Source: Bretschneidera sinensis
Taxonomy: Eukaryota; Streptophyta; Magnoliopsida; Brassicales; Akaniaceae
DNA: 64,000 nucleotides
NCBI GenBank assembly: GCA_023935145.1
Contig: CM043702.1
Span: 78,845,320-78,909,319, forward strand
Direction of reading: 5' to 3'
A model generated the notes under the pieces. That model ran no database searches. It saw only the letters and a program-made list of their open reading frames with translations, and had not been told where the DNA came from. Positions 11,232 to 22,589 of this stretch are shown here, one piece after another. Position numbers and translations under genes: made by a program. Every line of letters begins with the position of its first letter. The stretch's first letter is position 1.

Positions 11232-12282
11232 GTGAGTATAATGCATGCTAGGAAACCCATTCCTGAAAGAGGTTTCACTATCACAGAGAGGGGAAACCCA
11301 ACTCTATTTAAGATGATTGCTGATAGGAATTGGGGTGCATTTGGGGGACAACCACCTAATTTCGTTATTAATGTGGTTAGAGAGTTTTATGCTAATGCGG
11401 AAGAACATAGAAACAGAATACTCATGGTTAGAGGAAAAACAGTTTCCTTTGACAGTGCATTGATTAATAGATTTTACGGGCTACCTGATGTTGAGAATAG
11501 CGAATATATTGCTTATTCATCTAATGTTGACTATGATGCGATATGTAATACACTCTGTATTCCGGGCATGACTTGGAAGATGTCGGGTGGTAATCCTAAG
11601 ACCTTGCCAGGTACTTCCTTAACTATGAATGCTCGGGCTTGGCAATACTTTGTGTGTCAGAAGATGATGCCCGCTACGCATTATAACGATGTTACTGTTG
11701 AGAGAACTGTTCTTATATATGCTATTCTGATAGGTATGACGATTGATGTGGCCCAAATAGTGTTTAATTCTATCATCCATAATGTGAGACAAAAGCTTGG
11801 TCTATACTTCCCTTCTTTGATTACCCAGTTATGCATCCGAGTCGGAGTCCACTACAATAGTGATGAGGAAGCACAGCACCCCAAGAAGCCTATCGATGAT
11901 GGAATGCTTAATGTGATTAAGGAAACAAGGTTGCAAGCTCCGGGAGAGGAAGTAGCGGTTGCTACCCCCACCTCCCCCTCCTAGGTCTTTGACTCTTGCT
12001 GAGCGGCTTCAGCGTTTAGAGATTCAATTTGATAAGCATCAGAAATTCTTACAGGATAGGTTTGATCGTCAGGATCAATTCTTAGCCAGGCAAGCAGATT
12101 ATCAAGCAGCAGTTTACTCTTCTTTTTGTCAGATGTACCAACACCTTGCCTCCGCCATCGGTTGTGATATGGATCACTTTCCCACCTTGCCACCCTATCC
12201 TGGTTCATCTTTTGATCTAGCTCCAAAGGAGGGTGAAGAGGAGGATGAGGTGGAAGAGGAGGACGATGACATGGAGGATTAG
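11232..12282 (+). pseudogene. Ath-1 second ORF, putative plant transposon protein domain
   Basis: A post-integrase ORF of the kind found in the env position of Athila elements. It matches the pattern of the plant transposon protein domain (Pfam Transposase_32, PF20167, from memory): IPERGF near the start, VREFYANAEE, VRGKTVSFDSALINRFYGLP, then LTMNARAWQYFVC, ERTVLIYAILIGMTIDV and FPSLITQLC. The frame 11232-11984 is open; a C-rich run near 11970 shifts it into 11959-12282, which encodes a coiled-coil-like segment (LAERLQRLEIQFDKHQKFL) and a very acidic tail. The open frame extends upstream to 11109 without an ATG (…KSKRQRGKQ…), so the real start may lie on a spliced RNA. I see no clear transmembrane segment. 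Function is not known. Confidence 0.75.
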
Positions 12283-12682
12283 CTCTTGGGTTATCTTTTG
12301 TTTGTGTCATTTTATTTTATTATCGGATGACTGTATTAACTTTTATATCGGATTAACTTTTTGTTATCTTTATTTTTCGTACTTCATTTTTCGTTTTTAG
12401 TTATTTATTTAGTTTTGATGTGCTAACCTAACACTCGGTGGGAATCTTAATGTTACACCTTAGTTTCTTCTTTTTGTTGTTTTGTTCTATGTTAGAGATC
12501 GAAATTTCAAAAAGAGGAACAGTATGTTGTTCGAATGGTGGTGCACAATTCTCGGCTTTCTCGCACTTTTGGTTAAAAAGGGAGTTTCCTTTACTTTTTC
12601 TTTCCTATTGGGGACAATGCAAATCTTAAGTTAGGGGTGGAGGAAACACATTTCTTATTCCATACCATTGAATTGTTAGGAT

Positions 12683-12713
<31 letters not shown>

Positions 12714-13526
12714 TATTGTTTGTTCTTAGTATGCTTTGTGTTAGCCTTGGAGTTAATTTACATGTCAATGATATGAGTTTAATTGAGATAGCATATAGCT
12801 TTTAGAAGAAGTTAAATCTTGCTTCGGTTTGAGAATAATTTTTAGTGTCGATCTTCATTTGGTTTGAGACTCTGGTTTGCGGTAAGATTGCATGATTAGT
12901 CTAAAACATTTAGAGAAGTTTTATGTGCAAATGTTTTATGAATACTTTTGCGGTCTCGACAAGCTCTAGAACTTATTTGATAATCACTTGAGGCGAATTC
13001 CTAGAATGCACACTACTTAGGATATGATGTAGGCCATCTTTGGACCGTTTGAGCCCTTTAATCTTACCTTCGCTATATTTATCGCTAGTCGCATGTTTAA
13101 GCCTTTTTCTTGAAAACAAATTGAGCCTCGTTTCTTTCGATAGCCCATTTACTTATCTTTTTTAGCCTAAAAATATTTTTTTATCCTTACCTTTCTTTTA
13201 AGAGAACTTAGTTTATACACATTTGTTGAGAAGCACTTCAGAGGACTAAGGATGGAAATATGGAAAAAAAAATATTACTACCATAACCCAAGTACATTAA
13301 AGGAGATAGGTTGGGGGTTGTGGAAAAGGGTAAAAAAAAATGAAAACAGAGGTGAATGGCTATGAGCTAAAAAAAAAAGAACTGAATTTTGGCAAAGAAA
13401 GAAGAAAAAATGGTGAATTATTGACAGAATTGCTCGAAAAATGGTTGAAGGAGTTGGGTGTTGAAGTAAAGTTATCTAGTGCTTAAAGCAGTTGTGTTTA
13501 AATTCTTTTACTTGTTTAATCCTTTC
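12283..13526 (+). other. Ath-1 3' non-coding region, left part
   Basis: No gene. It contains an ATTGGGGACAAT mini-hairpin (12607-12618) followed by a worn polypurine copy (aagttaggggtgg, 12628-12640), the Ath-1 version of the internal element seen in the other Athila copies. An AT microsatellite is at 12691-12716. Purine-rich, A-rich runs lie at 13260-13420. Interrupted by Ath-2 at 13526. Confidence 0.6.
12691..12716. repeat. (AT)n microsatellite
   Basis: Thirteen AT dinucleotides in a row inside the Ath-1 3' region. Confidence 0.95.
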
Positions 13527-14320
13527 TGTTGTGAGTTTTAAATTACTCGCAAGCGCACGAGTCATTTGCAATATAGTGCTGTGCAAGTGCGAGGTCGAAT
13601 CCACAAGGAATTGCGTTGTGAAAATATAATTTTATCTAAACTAACCTTATCTTAACCTAGTTTCGAATTCTGAATTGTATTTTGCAAAACAAATATAAAC
13701 TAAACTAAATTGATTTAAAAACTAATGATAAAAACACTAAGATTTCTGAATCCACCCCACCAAAGTAAAGCATATATCTTTATGTTCTATATAAAAATAA
13801 TCTATCAAAACATTCCATGAATCCAACTTAAAACAATCACAACAAATATCCCAATTAAACCAAAAGCATCCAATGTATCCGCTTTTAACAAATCACAAAG
13901 GAAATCCAATTTAATCGAAAACAATTCGATGCATCCATCGGATGAAACACACGGAATATCCAACATAACAATTAAAAACTATCAATTGTAAGAATTTACT
14001 CAAACAATTGAAATAGAACATTTAATACTAAACATATCAGAATTGTACGAACATATCTGAAAATAGAATGCTAAACAATGGCGAGGCTTCATCTTCAACC
14101 TTAGCTGAAGATTCTAGCCACTCATGACTATAAAACTAAATTTCACAAAAAAGTGCTAAGCATTAAAACTTGAAAAGAATTAAAACTGACTATACATTGG
14201 GAGAAATTCCACACGTTGTTGGGCAGCACTTCCCCCGGTGGTAGCAAAGCCCTTGGAGATCCACTAGAATGCTAGTAGAAATCCACCAGATTGCACACTA
14301 AATGATAAAATGAGATAGGG

Positions 14321-14372
14321 CTTTTATAGAGGAATTCCCGGAGTACAATGAGTTGCAAATTCGATGTGGGAT
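14321..14372 (-). promoter_or_regulatory. USE-like element plus TATA box, 33 bp apart (Ath-2 3' LTR)
   Basis: Minus strand ATCCCACATCG (14362-14372), 33-bp spacer, then TATAAAAG (14321-14328). Two further USE-like copies lie upstream within the CGATCG cluster (about 14445 and 14550). Confidence 0.7.
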
Positions 14373-14375
14373 ACT

Positions 14376-14636
14376 GCTCGAGTGCGCTCGATTGTAACAT
14401 GGTGCGATCGATCGCAGCATGGTGCGCTGCAATGTGTTTCCTATCCGATGTGGGATAGCTGGTCGCCTGCGCTCGATCGCAGCCTTGTTGTGCTCGAGCG
14501 CATCATGGTGCACTACAATATATCCGGTGCTGCAAGTGTTTCCTATCCAATGTGGGATGTGCGAGTGCACACTTGCGATCGATTGCAAGTCTGGTGCGCT
14601 CGATCGCATGTCTTGTTCGCACGATCGCACTAGGCA
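14376..14636 (-). repeat. CGATCG motif cluster, Ath-2 3' LTR
   Basis: About eight copies of TGCGCTCGATCGCA variants in both orientations. One at about 14402-14415 is the perfect 14-bp palindrome TGCGATCGATCGCA. They lie immediately upstream of the USE/TATA pair. Confidence 0.75.
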
Positions 14637-14800
14637 TCCTCAGCTTTTGCTCTTTAAGCCCTATAGTTTCCACATTGCTTCATTTTATTCAAAAACCTAT
14701 AAAAACACAGAAAACAAATAAAATAGTACGAAATAACACAACTAAGAACTCAACAAATGTAAACTAAGGGGCCAAAACATGCAATATTTGGCACTCATCA

Positions 14801-16066
14801 AATACCCCCAAACTTACATATTGCTAGTCCCATAGTAATACGAAACTAAAAACGAAATTAAAAACAATGAACATTAAGATAAGTTCATAACTCATGGAAT
14901 CCAAAGATTTAAGGAGCACATTTCACCATGATATTCATTCATGAGCAAGCTTAAAAAGATTAACCCATCTTTGCAATGAATAGAAATATTAAAATCTAAT
15001 TACTTACAAAAGGCAGGTTAAGGCATCATAAGTCTGACTCAGTGTAAAGTGAATTAGCAGGAACAAAATAAAGCTTCCAAATAACTCTAATGTGTAAGGT
15101 CTCCATGTCTCAAGATTCACTGCATTTCCCATCAGAATGAATGAAAATGATAGTTTTTATTTTCTTCTTTTTTTTTTTATTATAAAGCTCTGTTATGTTG
15201 AGTTCCCTTAAGCTTTCTAATTGACCCATGTAGTGAGTGTTGAGTCAATGACTCTCAAACCAGATGGTTTTAGGGCATTAGGTGTATAGACACCCCTTAG
15301 GACTTACTAATTCGAGTAAAAAAGGCTACGAAATTAAACTGGCCTTAATACTATCAAGCAAAATTCCAACCTTTTCACGTGAACACTCACTGCTTACTGA
15401 GGCAAGAGGTCCAGTTACTTAGTGGAAAGTTTATTTATGATCATCATTTTTTTTTATGCCAAAGTGTTAATCCAACAAGTCATCCAGTTTCAGTTAAGAC
15501 AGAAACGTACACATTAAAATCACATGTCATACCTCACATAATGTGTACTAATGTGTTCGTGTTAGATTAGATCAAACATGTGAATTCTCAAATGCCTAAA
15601 ATAAGCAACTAAATTTTAAAACTTTATCAACAGATCATGTGTTCCAAATTTTAAGCTCACAAATGACATCACATCACATAACTTGTTTAGATCAACCAAA
15701 ATTTCAAAATAACATGAGCATGCATTTAAAAAAAACAACAAATTAGGACAAAGTGTGTGTAATGTATCTCCCATACCCCCAAACTTAAATTGCACATTGA
15801 CCCCAATGTGTGAATAATATGGAAAGAGTTGACCTGGGATATGGAGAACTATCTAGACTGGTATGGCTCATAGCATACCCCCAAACTTGATCTGAAGTAC
15901 GCGTTGTCCTTGAAAAATAAAGACTGGAAAACAAAAGAAACATTAGAAATAAATAGTAACAATAAATATGTAAAATAATAAACAAACAAAAAGGATATGT
16001 TGTGGGGTGCCTCCCATGAGCACTAAGTTTAAAGTCTTCAGCTAGACTCTCCATAGTAGACGACAC
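14801..16066 (-). other. Ath-2 3' non-coding region with three polypurine tracts
   Basis: No convincing gene. Read on the minus strand it holds: a splice-acceptor-like tract (TTTTGTTTTCCAG, ending at 15924); a first internal AAGTTTGGGGGT (15877-15889); a CACATTG/CAATGTG hairpin (15793-15810); a second AAGTTTGGGGGT (15776-15788); one copy of the conserved CTCACTGCTTACTGAGG block (15377-15430); a GGTGT/ACACC hairpin near 15285; and the true polypurine tract (14801-14815) against the LTR. Confidence 0.75.
15793..15810 (-). other. Conserved hairpin before internal polypurine tract (Ath-2)
   Basis: Perfect 7-bp stem CACATTG/CAATGTG with a four-base loop (GGGT on the minus strand). The loop is GGGA in NA-3 and Ath-3. 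The stem is kept in every Athila copy in the window, with compensatory changes. Confidence 0.65.
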
Positions 16067-17280
16067 TCAATCAGAGTAAATAGGATCCTCCAATAATATC
16101 GTCTCAATGTCCAGACTCCTCAACTCTAAGAATGGTTTTAGCCTCTGTCCATTTACCTTGAAAGTGTTACCATTCTTTAGATCCTCAATCTCGATGGTCC
16201 CATGAGGAAAAACTGACCGAATAATAAAGGGGCCTATCCACCGAGATTTGAGCTTGCGTGAAAAGGATGCAAGTGTGAATTGTAAAGAAGAACTTTTTGA
16301 CCAGGCTCAAAAGATCGTCTCAAAATGTTCTAGTCATGAGCCTTCTTCATTTGTGCTTTATACAACCATGCACAATCATATGCATCATTCCGCAGCTCCT
16401 CTAATTCATTGAGTTGGAGCTTCCTTTGTGAGCCAGCCTTTGAAAGATTAAAGTTCAGTTGTTTGATAGCCCAATAGGCTCTATGCTCTAATTCGACTAG
16501 AAGGTGACGGGCTTTTCCGTACACAATACGATATGGAGACATGCCAATTGGCATTTTGAATGCTGTTCAATATGCCCACAATGCATCATTCAATCGCAGA
16601 GACCAGTCCTTTTGACTAGGGTTCACAGTCTTCTCCAAAATGTGCTTGATCTCGGGATTGGAAATTTTCACTTGTCCACTCGTCTGTGGGTGATACGGGG
16701 TGGCAACCTTGTATGTGATGAAATACTTCTTCATCAACTGCTCAAAAATCCGGTTGCAAAAGTGCTTACCTCCATCACTTATGATTGCTTGAGGCGTACC
16801 AAAACGAGCAAAGATATTGTTCTTAAAAAACTGGACCACAACTCTGTGGTCATTGATCTTGCATGCAACTGCTTCCACCCATTTGGACAGATAGTCCACA
16901 ACAACTAGAATGTATAGATAGCTAAAGGAGTTTGGGAAGGGTCCCATAAAATCAATGCCCCACATGTCAAAAATCTCAACAATCAGAATAGGGTTGAGGG
17001 GCATCATATTCCTCATAGAAATACTCCCTAGCTTTTGGCAACGCTCACAAGATACACAGTAAGTGTGAGAGTCTCGAAACAGAGTAGGCCAATAAAATCC
17101 GCATTGCAAAATCTTCGCAGCAGTCTTCTTAGCACTGAAATGGCCTCCACAAGCATGATCATGACAAAAGACGATGACATTAGATTGGTTATGCTTAGGA
17201 ATACACCTTCTGATGATCTGATCGAGACAATACTTGAACAGGTAAGGATCATCCCAGAAAAAATGCTTTACCATGGCCAA
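16067..17280 (-). pseudogene. Ath-2 integrase, catalytic Glu replaced
   Basis: Minus-strand frame from 17280 with a zinc domain (HH…[14 protein letters not shown]) and the catalytic core: [11 protein letters not shown], then IISDGGKHF, then, 35 residues after the second Asp, Lys in SGQVK instead of the catalytic Glu. A stop near 16567 and a frameshift in the C-terminal third break it. The tail resembles the intact Ath-5 tail ending DPxYSD. The same Glu to Lys change is seen in Ath-1. Confidence 0.9.
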
Positions 17281-17290
17281 AAACTTTGAT

Positions 17291-17815
17291 TTATCTTGTC
17301 ACCTCCAATGTAAAGGCATTTGACCGATGACAAGATAGTTCACTATATCGGCAAAACCATGGTGCGGGATTGTGAGCAATGTGCATCAATTTCTCATCAG
17401 GAAAGGTCTTAGAAATAGGAATGGCGGCCTCAGTGAAATCCACTATCAACCTAGATAAATGGTTCGCCACCACATTTTCGGAACCTTTCTTATCCCGAAT
17501 CTCTATGTCAAACTCTTGAAGTAAAAAGATCCATCGGATAAGATGAGATTTAGCATCCTTTTGGGAGAAAATGTACTTTAATGCTGCATGATCCGAGTAG
17601 ATAATGACTTTCGAAACTAACAAGTAGGATCTGAACTTGTTTAATGCAAAAACGACTGCTAGCAACTCCTTCTCAGTGGTAGAGTAATTGAGTTGTGTGT
17701 CATTTAGAGTTCTGTTGGCATAATAGATAACATGGAGAAGTTTATCGACACACTACCCTAAAAATACTCCAACAATATAGTCTGATGCGTCACACATAAT
17801 TTCAAAAGGCACACC
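17291..17815 (-). pseudogene. Ath-2 RNase H
   Basis: In the same frame as the RT upstream but separated by stops near 17815 and 17757. It starts at MCDASDYIVG and contains [27 protein letters not shown] and LIRWIFLLQEFD, typical of Ty3/gypsy RNase H. The integrase that follows is in another frame. Confidence 0.88.
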
Positions 17816-18990
17816 CTAGTTGGGTGGTTGAATAATGGGTGTGGACGTCAGAATCTTCTTCAGATCCCCAAACGCTTTTGTACAATCTTCATCAAATACA
17901 AATGGGGCATCCTTCATTAATAATTTGCACAAGGCCCGGGCGATCTTGCTGAAATTCTGAATAAATCGCCTATAGAATCCTGCATGGCCCAGAAAAGAAC
18001 GAACCTCCTTCACCATACGTGGGGGTAGAAGGTTGGAAATCAGGTCCAGCTTCGCTTTGTCAACCTCAATCTCCCGATGGGATATGATGTGCCCCAGTAC
18101 AATACCTTGGTTGACCATAAAATGGCACTTCTCCCAATTAAGCACCAAGTTCTTCTCCTTGCACCGCACTAAAACCAAAGTGAGATGGTGCAGACACTCC
18201 TCAAATGATGAACCGAAGATGGAGAAGTCATCCATGAAAATCTCTAAAGAACGCTCTACCATGTCAGAGAATATACTGACCATGCACCGCTGAAAAGTCG
18301 CGGGTGCATTGCATAACCCAAAGGGCATGCGACGATAGGCGAATGTCCCAAAAGGACAGGTAAACGTTGTCTTCTCCTGATCTTCGAGGTCCATGGGGAC
18401 TTGGTTATATCCAGAATAACCATCCAAAAAGTAATAGTAATCGTGCCCAGCCAAATGCTCCACCATTTGATCAATAAATGAGAGTGGAAAGTGAACTTTC
18501 CATGTGGCAGCATTCAACTTACGGTAGTCTATACACACTCTCCATCCTGACTGAATACGAGTTGGCACCAACTTGTCAGCCTTATTCTTTACTACCATCA
18601 ATCCAGCTCGCTTGGGCACGAAATGAATCGGGCTCACCCACTTGCTATCAGAGATTGGATAAATGATCCCCGCATCCAACAACTTAATTACTTCAGTCCT
18701 CACAACCTCTTGTATAGCTGGGTTAAGCCTTCGCTGTGGTTCCCTCGATGGCTTGGCATTCTCCTCCAAATGTATCTTGTGCATTACCAACGAGGGGCTG
18801 ATTCCCTTGATATCCTCAATAGTCCAGCCGATAGCTTCCTTGTGCTCTCTTAAAACATCTAATAATTTCTTCTCTTGAGCCTCAACCAAATCTGAAGCTA
18901 TAATCACAGGCAAAGAATCTGCTGGACCAAGGAACTTATACAGAAGATTGTTCAGCAAAGGTTTAAGTTCCTTCTTAGGGGGCTCAGGTT
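17816..18990 (-). pseudogene. Ath-2 reverse transcriptase
   Basis: The longest intact stretch of Ath-2 pol: 18958-17816 is open for 380 residues. It covers the linker (LPVIIASDLVEAQE), the RLNPAIQEVV segment, CIDYRKLNAATWK, FLDGYSGYNQV, TFTCPFGTFAYRRMPFGLCNAP and the catalytic IFMDDFSIFG near 18235, then the connection domain (GHAGFYRRFIQNFS). The FMDD form is usual in this lineage. No essential RT motif looks lost. Neighbouring protease and RNase H are broken by stops. Confidence 0.92.
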
Positions 18991-19018
18991 CTTCAGTCTC
19001 TTCCTTCGCACTACTCTC

Positions 19019-19660
19019 CTAAGGAGCAGACTCTAAAATGGAATTTGCTTGCTCAAGTAACTTATTCAAATCCAGATCCTCTCCAAACTGAGCAAAGCAT
19101 GCCTCTAGGGGGTTCTCAATGCTTGATTCATTCACAATCTCCTCAATAATCTCCTCTATTAAGCATATATTTCTCACTTCAGCAAATTCTAGTGGTTGCT
19201 TAGTGATATCAAAAATATTCAACTCCACTATCATATTTCTGAAGGAAATCTTCATCACCCTTGTCCTATAATTTATCAGGACATTAGCTGTGCCTAAGAA
19301 TGGTCGCCCTAGAATCATCGATATCTGAATCCCTATATTCTGAACTAGCTCTATATCTAGCACAATAAAATCCACTGGGAAATAAAACTTATCTACCTTT
19401 ATCAAAACATCCTCAACTACTCCCCGTGGTATTTTCACTGACCTGTCAGCCAATTGAAGCGTTGTGGATATGGGCTTCAATTCTTCTAACCCCAACTGCA
19501 AATTGACTGAGCAGGGTCAAAGATTCACACTAGTTCCTAAATCTAATAGAGCCCTCTCAATCTGGCTGACTCCTATCATGCAAGAGATGGTAGGACACCC
19601 TGAGTCCTTATACTTGATCGACATCTTGCACTGAAGGATTGAGCTAATCTACTCGGTCAA
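19019..19660 (-). pseudogene. Ath-2 aspartic protease, broken
   Basis: The catalytic ALLDLGTSVNL segment lies near 19520-19560 and is followed at once by a stop. The rest of the protease (residues from MQLGLEEL; motif MILGRPFLGTANVLI) is open in 19501-19019. The acidic tail links to the RT. A stop at about 19019 separates it from the pol frame. Confidence 0.85.
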
Positions 19661-21391
19661 AAATGCCTTCTTTGGGATATTCATCCTCCTCTTGATAGTG
19701 ATCAAGTCCTTTAAGAACTTGGCATATGATGGCACTTGCTCGATGGCGTCCAAAAATGGAATATTGATTTGGACTCGCTTGAATACCTCTAGAATTTCCT
19801 CAAACTTCCCTCATTTCTTGGGTGCTTGTAATCTCTCAGGGTAAGATACTTTAGGTACAAACGATATAGGAGGGTCCTTAACAATAGGTGTGGCTATAGA
19901 TGGCTCTGCATCCGTCTTCTCCTTGTTGCCACTTTCTTGCCCTTGTTGCATAGCAGGGTTCTCTTCCACTCGATTGTCCACTTGTCTCCCAGACCTTAAT
20001 GTGACAATCGATTGCACTTGTTCCTCCCTGTGCGTAGAAGTTGATGAATTTTCAACCATAAATTGTCTCTTCGGGTTGGGCACAGGTTGACTGGAGAACT
20101 TTTCCTTCTCTCTTTCACCTAAGTGACTTGTGATTTTCCCCATTTGACTCTCTAGATTGGCAATCGCTTGGGTGTTTACTATTGTCGCACTCCTCACTTC
20201 GCTGATGGACTGGCCGGTCATCTTCATGAACTCCTTGAAGGTGTCCTCCAATGATTGTGAAACCGGTGTTGGCGCTTGAGTGGGAGTTTGGTAAGCAGGT
20301 TATGGTGCTGGATGGACTGAGCGACCATGACTTGGAGTTGGTGGAGGAAATCCAGGAGGGTATTGATTGTGAGCATGATGAGGGGCTCCTCCCTAATTCA
20401 GCGATTGGTTCTACTTCCACGAAAAATTAGGGTGGTTCCACCACCCTGGATTGTAAGTCTCAGAGTAGGATCCATTCGATTACCTCCGATAGTCATTGAA
20501 AGCATTTACTTGTTCCGTGGGACACTCGGTAAAAGCCGGCATAGATGGACAATTCTGTGCTAAATGCATAGAACTAGCACAGATGGAACAACTATCGACA
20601 TTGATTGTATTGGCAGCATTAATGGACTTGCCCACAGTGAGAGCGTCAATCTTCTTGGTGAGAGCATCTATCTTTATCTTCAAGTCAGTCTCCTCCTTGA
20701 TCTCATAGATGCCTCTTTTCCCAGGAGCACGACTGGACTTGTCCCGACAGCTTGAAAAATCTCACTGCTGTGAGTTATCAGATAATTTGTCCAATGCCTT
20801 ATATGCTTCATCCCCTGTCAGACTTAAGAATCCCCCCCCATTCATAGACTCGATAATGCTACGGTTGGGTTGAGTCAACCCTTGGTAGAAGAACTGAAAA
20901 AGTCTCCATTTCTCATATCCATGTGGAGGGCATCTAATCAGTTACTCTTTAAAACACTCCCAACTCTTAGAAAACTTCTCATCCTCCTCTTGAGTGAAAA
21001 AACTAATCTCCTTTCGGTACTCATTCATTCTAGACATCGGGAGAAATTTATTATAGAATTTACTCAACAGATTTTCCCAAGATGTAATAGACCCGGACGT
21101 GTTGGAATCCAACCATGACCTAGCTCTATCATGAAGAGAAAAAGGGAAAAGTCTAAGATGGACTGACTCCTCAGAGAATTTCTGGAACTTTAATGTGGCA
21201 CAAATATCTTTGAACTTATTTACATGGCTGTAGGTATTTTCAAGATCTAAGCCATGAAATGAGGGTAGGAGTTGGATGACATGTGGCTTTAAATCAAAAT
21301 GGGTAGCATTGGTGGGTGGCAACACGATGCAAGAAGATGAGTTAGTCGCAACGGGTGCGAACAAATCCCTAAGGGATGTGGTGGAGTCCAT
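19661..21391 (-). pseudogene. Ath-2 gag, broken into several frames
   Basis: Starts at the ATG complementary to 21389-21391 (MDSTTSLRDLF). The first 149 residues include the Athila capsid segment with FKDICATLKF, LFPFSLHDRARSWLD and SWECFKE. Then come a broken stretch, a CCHC knuckle with all ligands (C-x2-C-x4-H-x4-C, near 20560-20620), and an open tail 20251-19811 rich in charged residues (MEDTFKEFMKMTGQ…). At least three frame breaks. The product would be the structural particle protein. Confidence 0.87.
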
Positions 21392-21737
21392 GTTCCACGC
21401 TCCAGGTTGCTATACATTCCTCAAGTTTTCACCCATCTCAATTGTCTCTCGTTCAACAAGTGACTTCTTCTGTCTCCTAAGAGTTCTTTCTAAGTCAGGA
21501 TCTAAAGGTGTCAATTCTAAATTCAAGGATCTCCGACCAAGCATACACCAAACAGAAAACAGTAAAACAAACTAACTAGCAGAAGCAACATAATAAAATA
21601 AAGATAAATTAACATAGAATAAAATAAAACAAAAAGAAAAATAAAACAAAAATGCTAACTAAACTAGTAGAAAAATAAAATTAATCCAGACAAAAATTTC
21701 ACAAACAAAACAATCCTTGGCAACGGTGCCAAAAACT
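21392..21737 (-). other. Ath-2 leader and tRNA-Asp priming site
   Basis: A-rich leader upstream of gag without CGATCG motifs. The priming site, TGGCACCGTTGCCA on the minus strand, is at 21719-21732 and pairs with tRNA-Asp apart from small changes. Confidence 0.8.
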
Positions 21738-22531
21738 TGTTATGAGTTTTAAATTACTCGCAAGCGCACGAGTCATTTGCAATATATTGTTGTGCAAGTG
21801 CGAGGTCGAATCCACAGGGAATTGTGTTGTGAAAATATAATTTTATCTAAACTAACCTTATCTTAACCTAGTTCCGAATTCTGAATTGTATTTTGCAAAA
21901 CAAATATAAACTAAAGTAAATTGATTTAAAAACTAATAATAAAAACACTAAGCTTTCTGAATCCACCCCACCAAAGTAAAGTATATATCTTCATGTTCTA
22001 TATAAAAATAATCTAGCAAAACATTCCATGAATCCAACTTAAAACAATCACAACAAATATCCCAGTTAAACCAAAAGCATCCAATATATCCGCTTTTAAC
22101 AAATCACAAAGGAAATCCAATTTAATCGAAAACGATTTGATGTATCCATCGGATGAAACACACAGAATATCCAATAGAACAATTAAAAACTATCAATCCT
22201 AAGAATTTACTCAAACAATTGAAATAGAACATTTAATACTAAACATATTAGAATTGTACGAACATATCTGAAAATATAATGCTAAACAATGGCGAGGCTT
22301 CATCTTCAACCTTAGTTGAAGATTCTAGCCACTCATGATTATGAAACTAAATTTCATAAAAAAGTGCTAAGCATTAAAACTTGAAAAGAATTAAAACTGA
22401 CTATACATTGGGAGAAATTCCACACACTGTTGGGCAGCACCTCCCCCGGTGGTAGCAAAGCCCTTGGAGATCCACTAGAATGCTAGTAGAAATCCACCAG
22501 ATTGCACACTAAATGATGAAGTGAGATAGGG

Positions 22532-22583
22532 CTTTTATAGGGGAATTCCCGGAGTACAATGAGTTGCAAATTCGATGTGGGAT
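22532..22583 (-). promoter_or_regulatory. USE-like element plus TATA box, 33 bp apart (Ath-2 5' LTR)
   Basis: Minus strand ATCCCACATCG (22573-22583), 33-bp spacer, TATAAAAG (22532-22539). This is the copy that would have driven Ath-2. Confidence 0.72.
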
Positions 22584-22589
22584 ACTGCC

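Larger units (their letters stand above)
13527..14800 (-). repeat. 3' LTR of Ath-2
   Basis: 1274 bp. The plus strand begins TGTTGTGAG and ends CACTCATCA. On the minus strand: motif cluster, USE-like element, TATA box, then a transcribed leader with GGATACATTGGAT repeats. Closely matches the 5' LTR at 21738-23056. Confidence 0.93.

Noticed and set aside
14298..14630. ORFs over the CGATCG clusters (also 22509-22880, 61284-61577 and 1540-1879) as proteins
   Set aside because: They are translations of a short repeated DNA motif, open on both strands and in several frames.
14376..14636. GCGATCGC-like motifs as cyanobacterial HIP1 or plastid-derived DNA
   Set aside because: The motif resembles HIP1 by chance; it is confined to retrotransposon LTRs and leaders.
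15785..16066. Small ORF with a hydrophobic stretch after integrase (also 62757-63080 and 30718-31104), perhaps an env-like membrane protein
   Set aside because: The hydrophobic residues come from the U-rich splice-acceptor-like tract, the frames differ in ends and starts, and they run over the polypurine tracts and hairpin.
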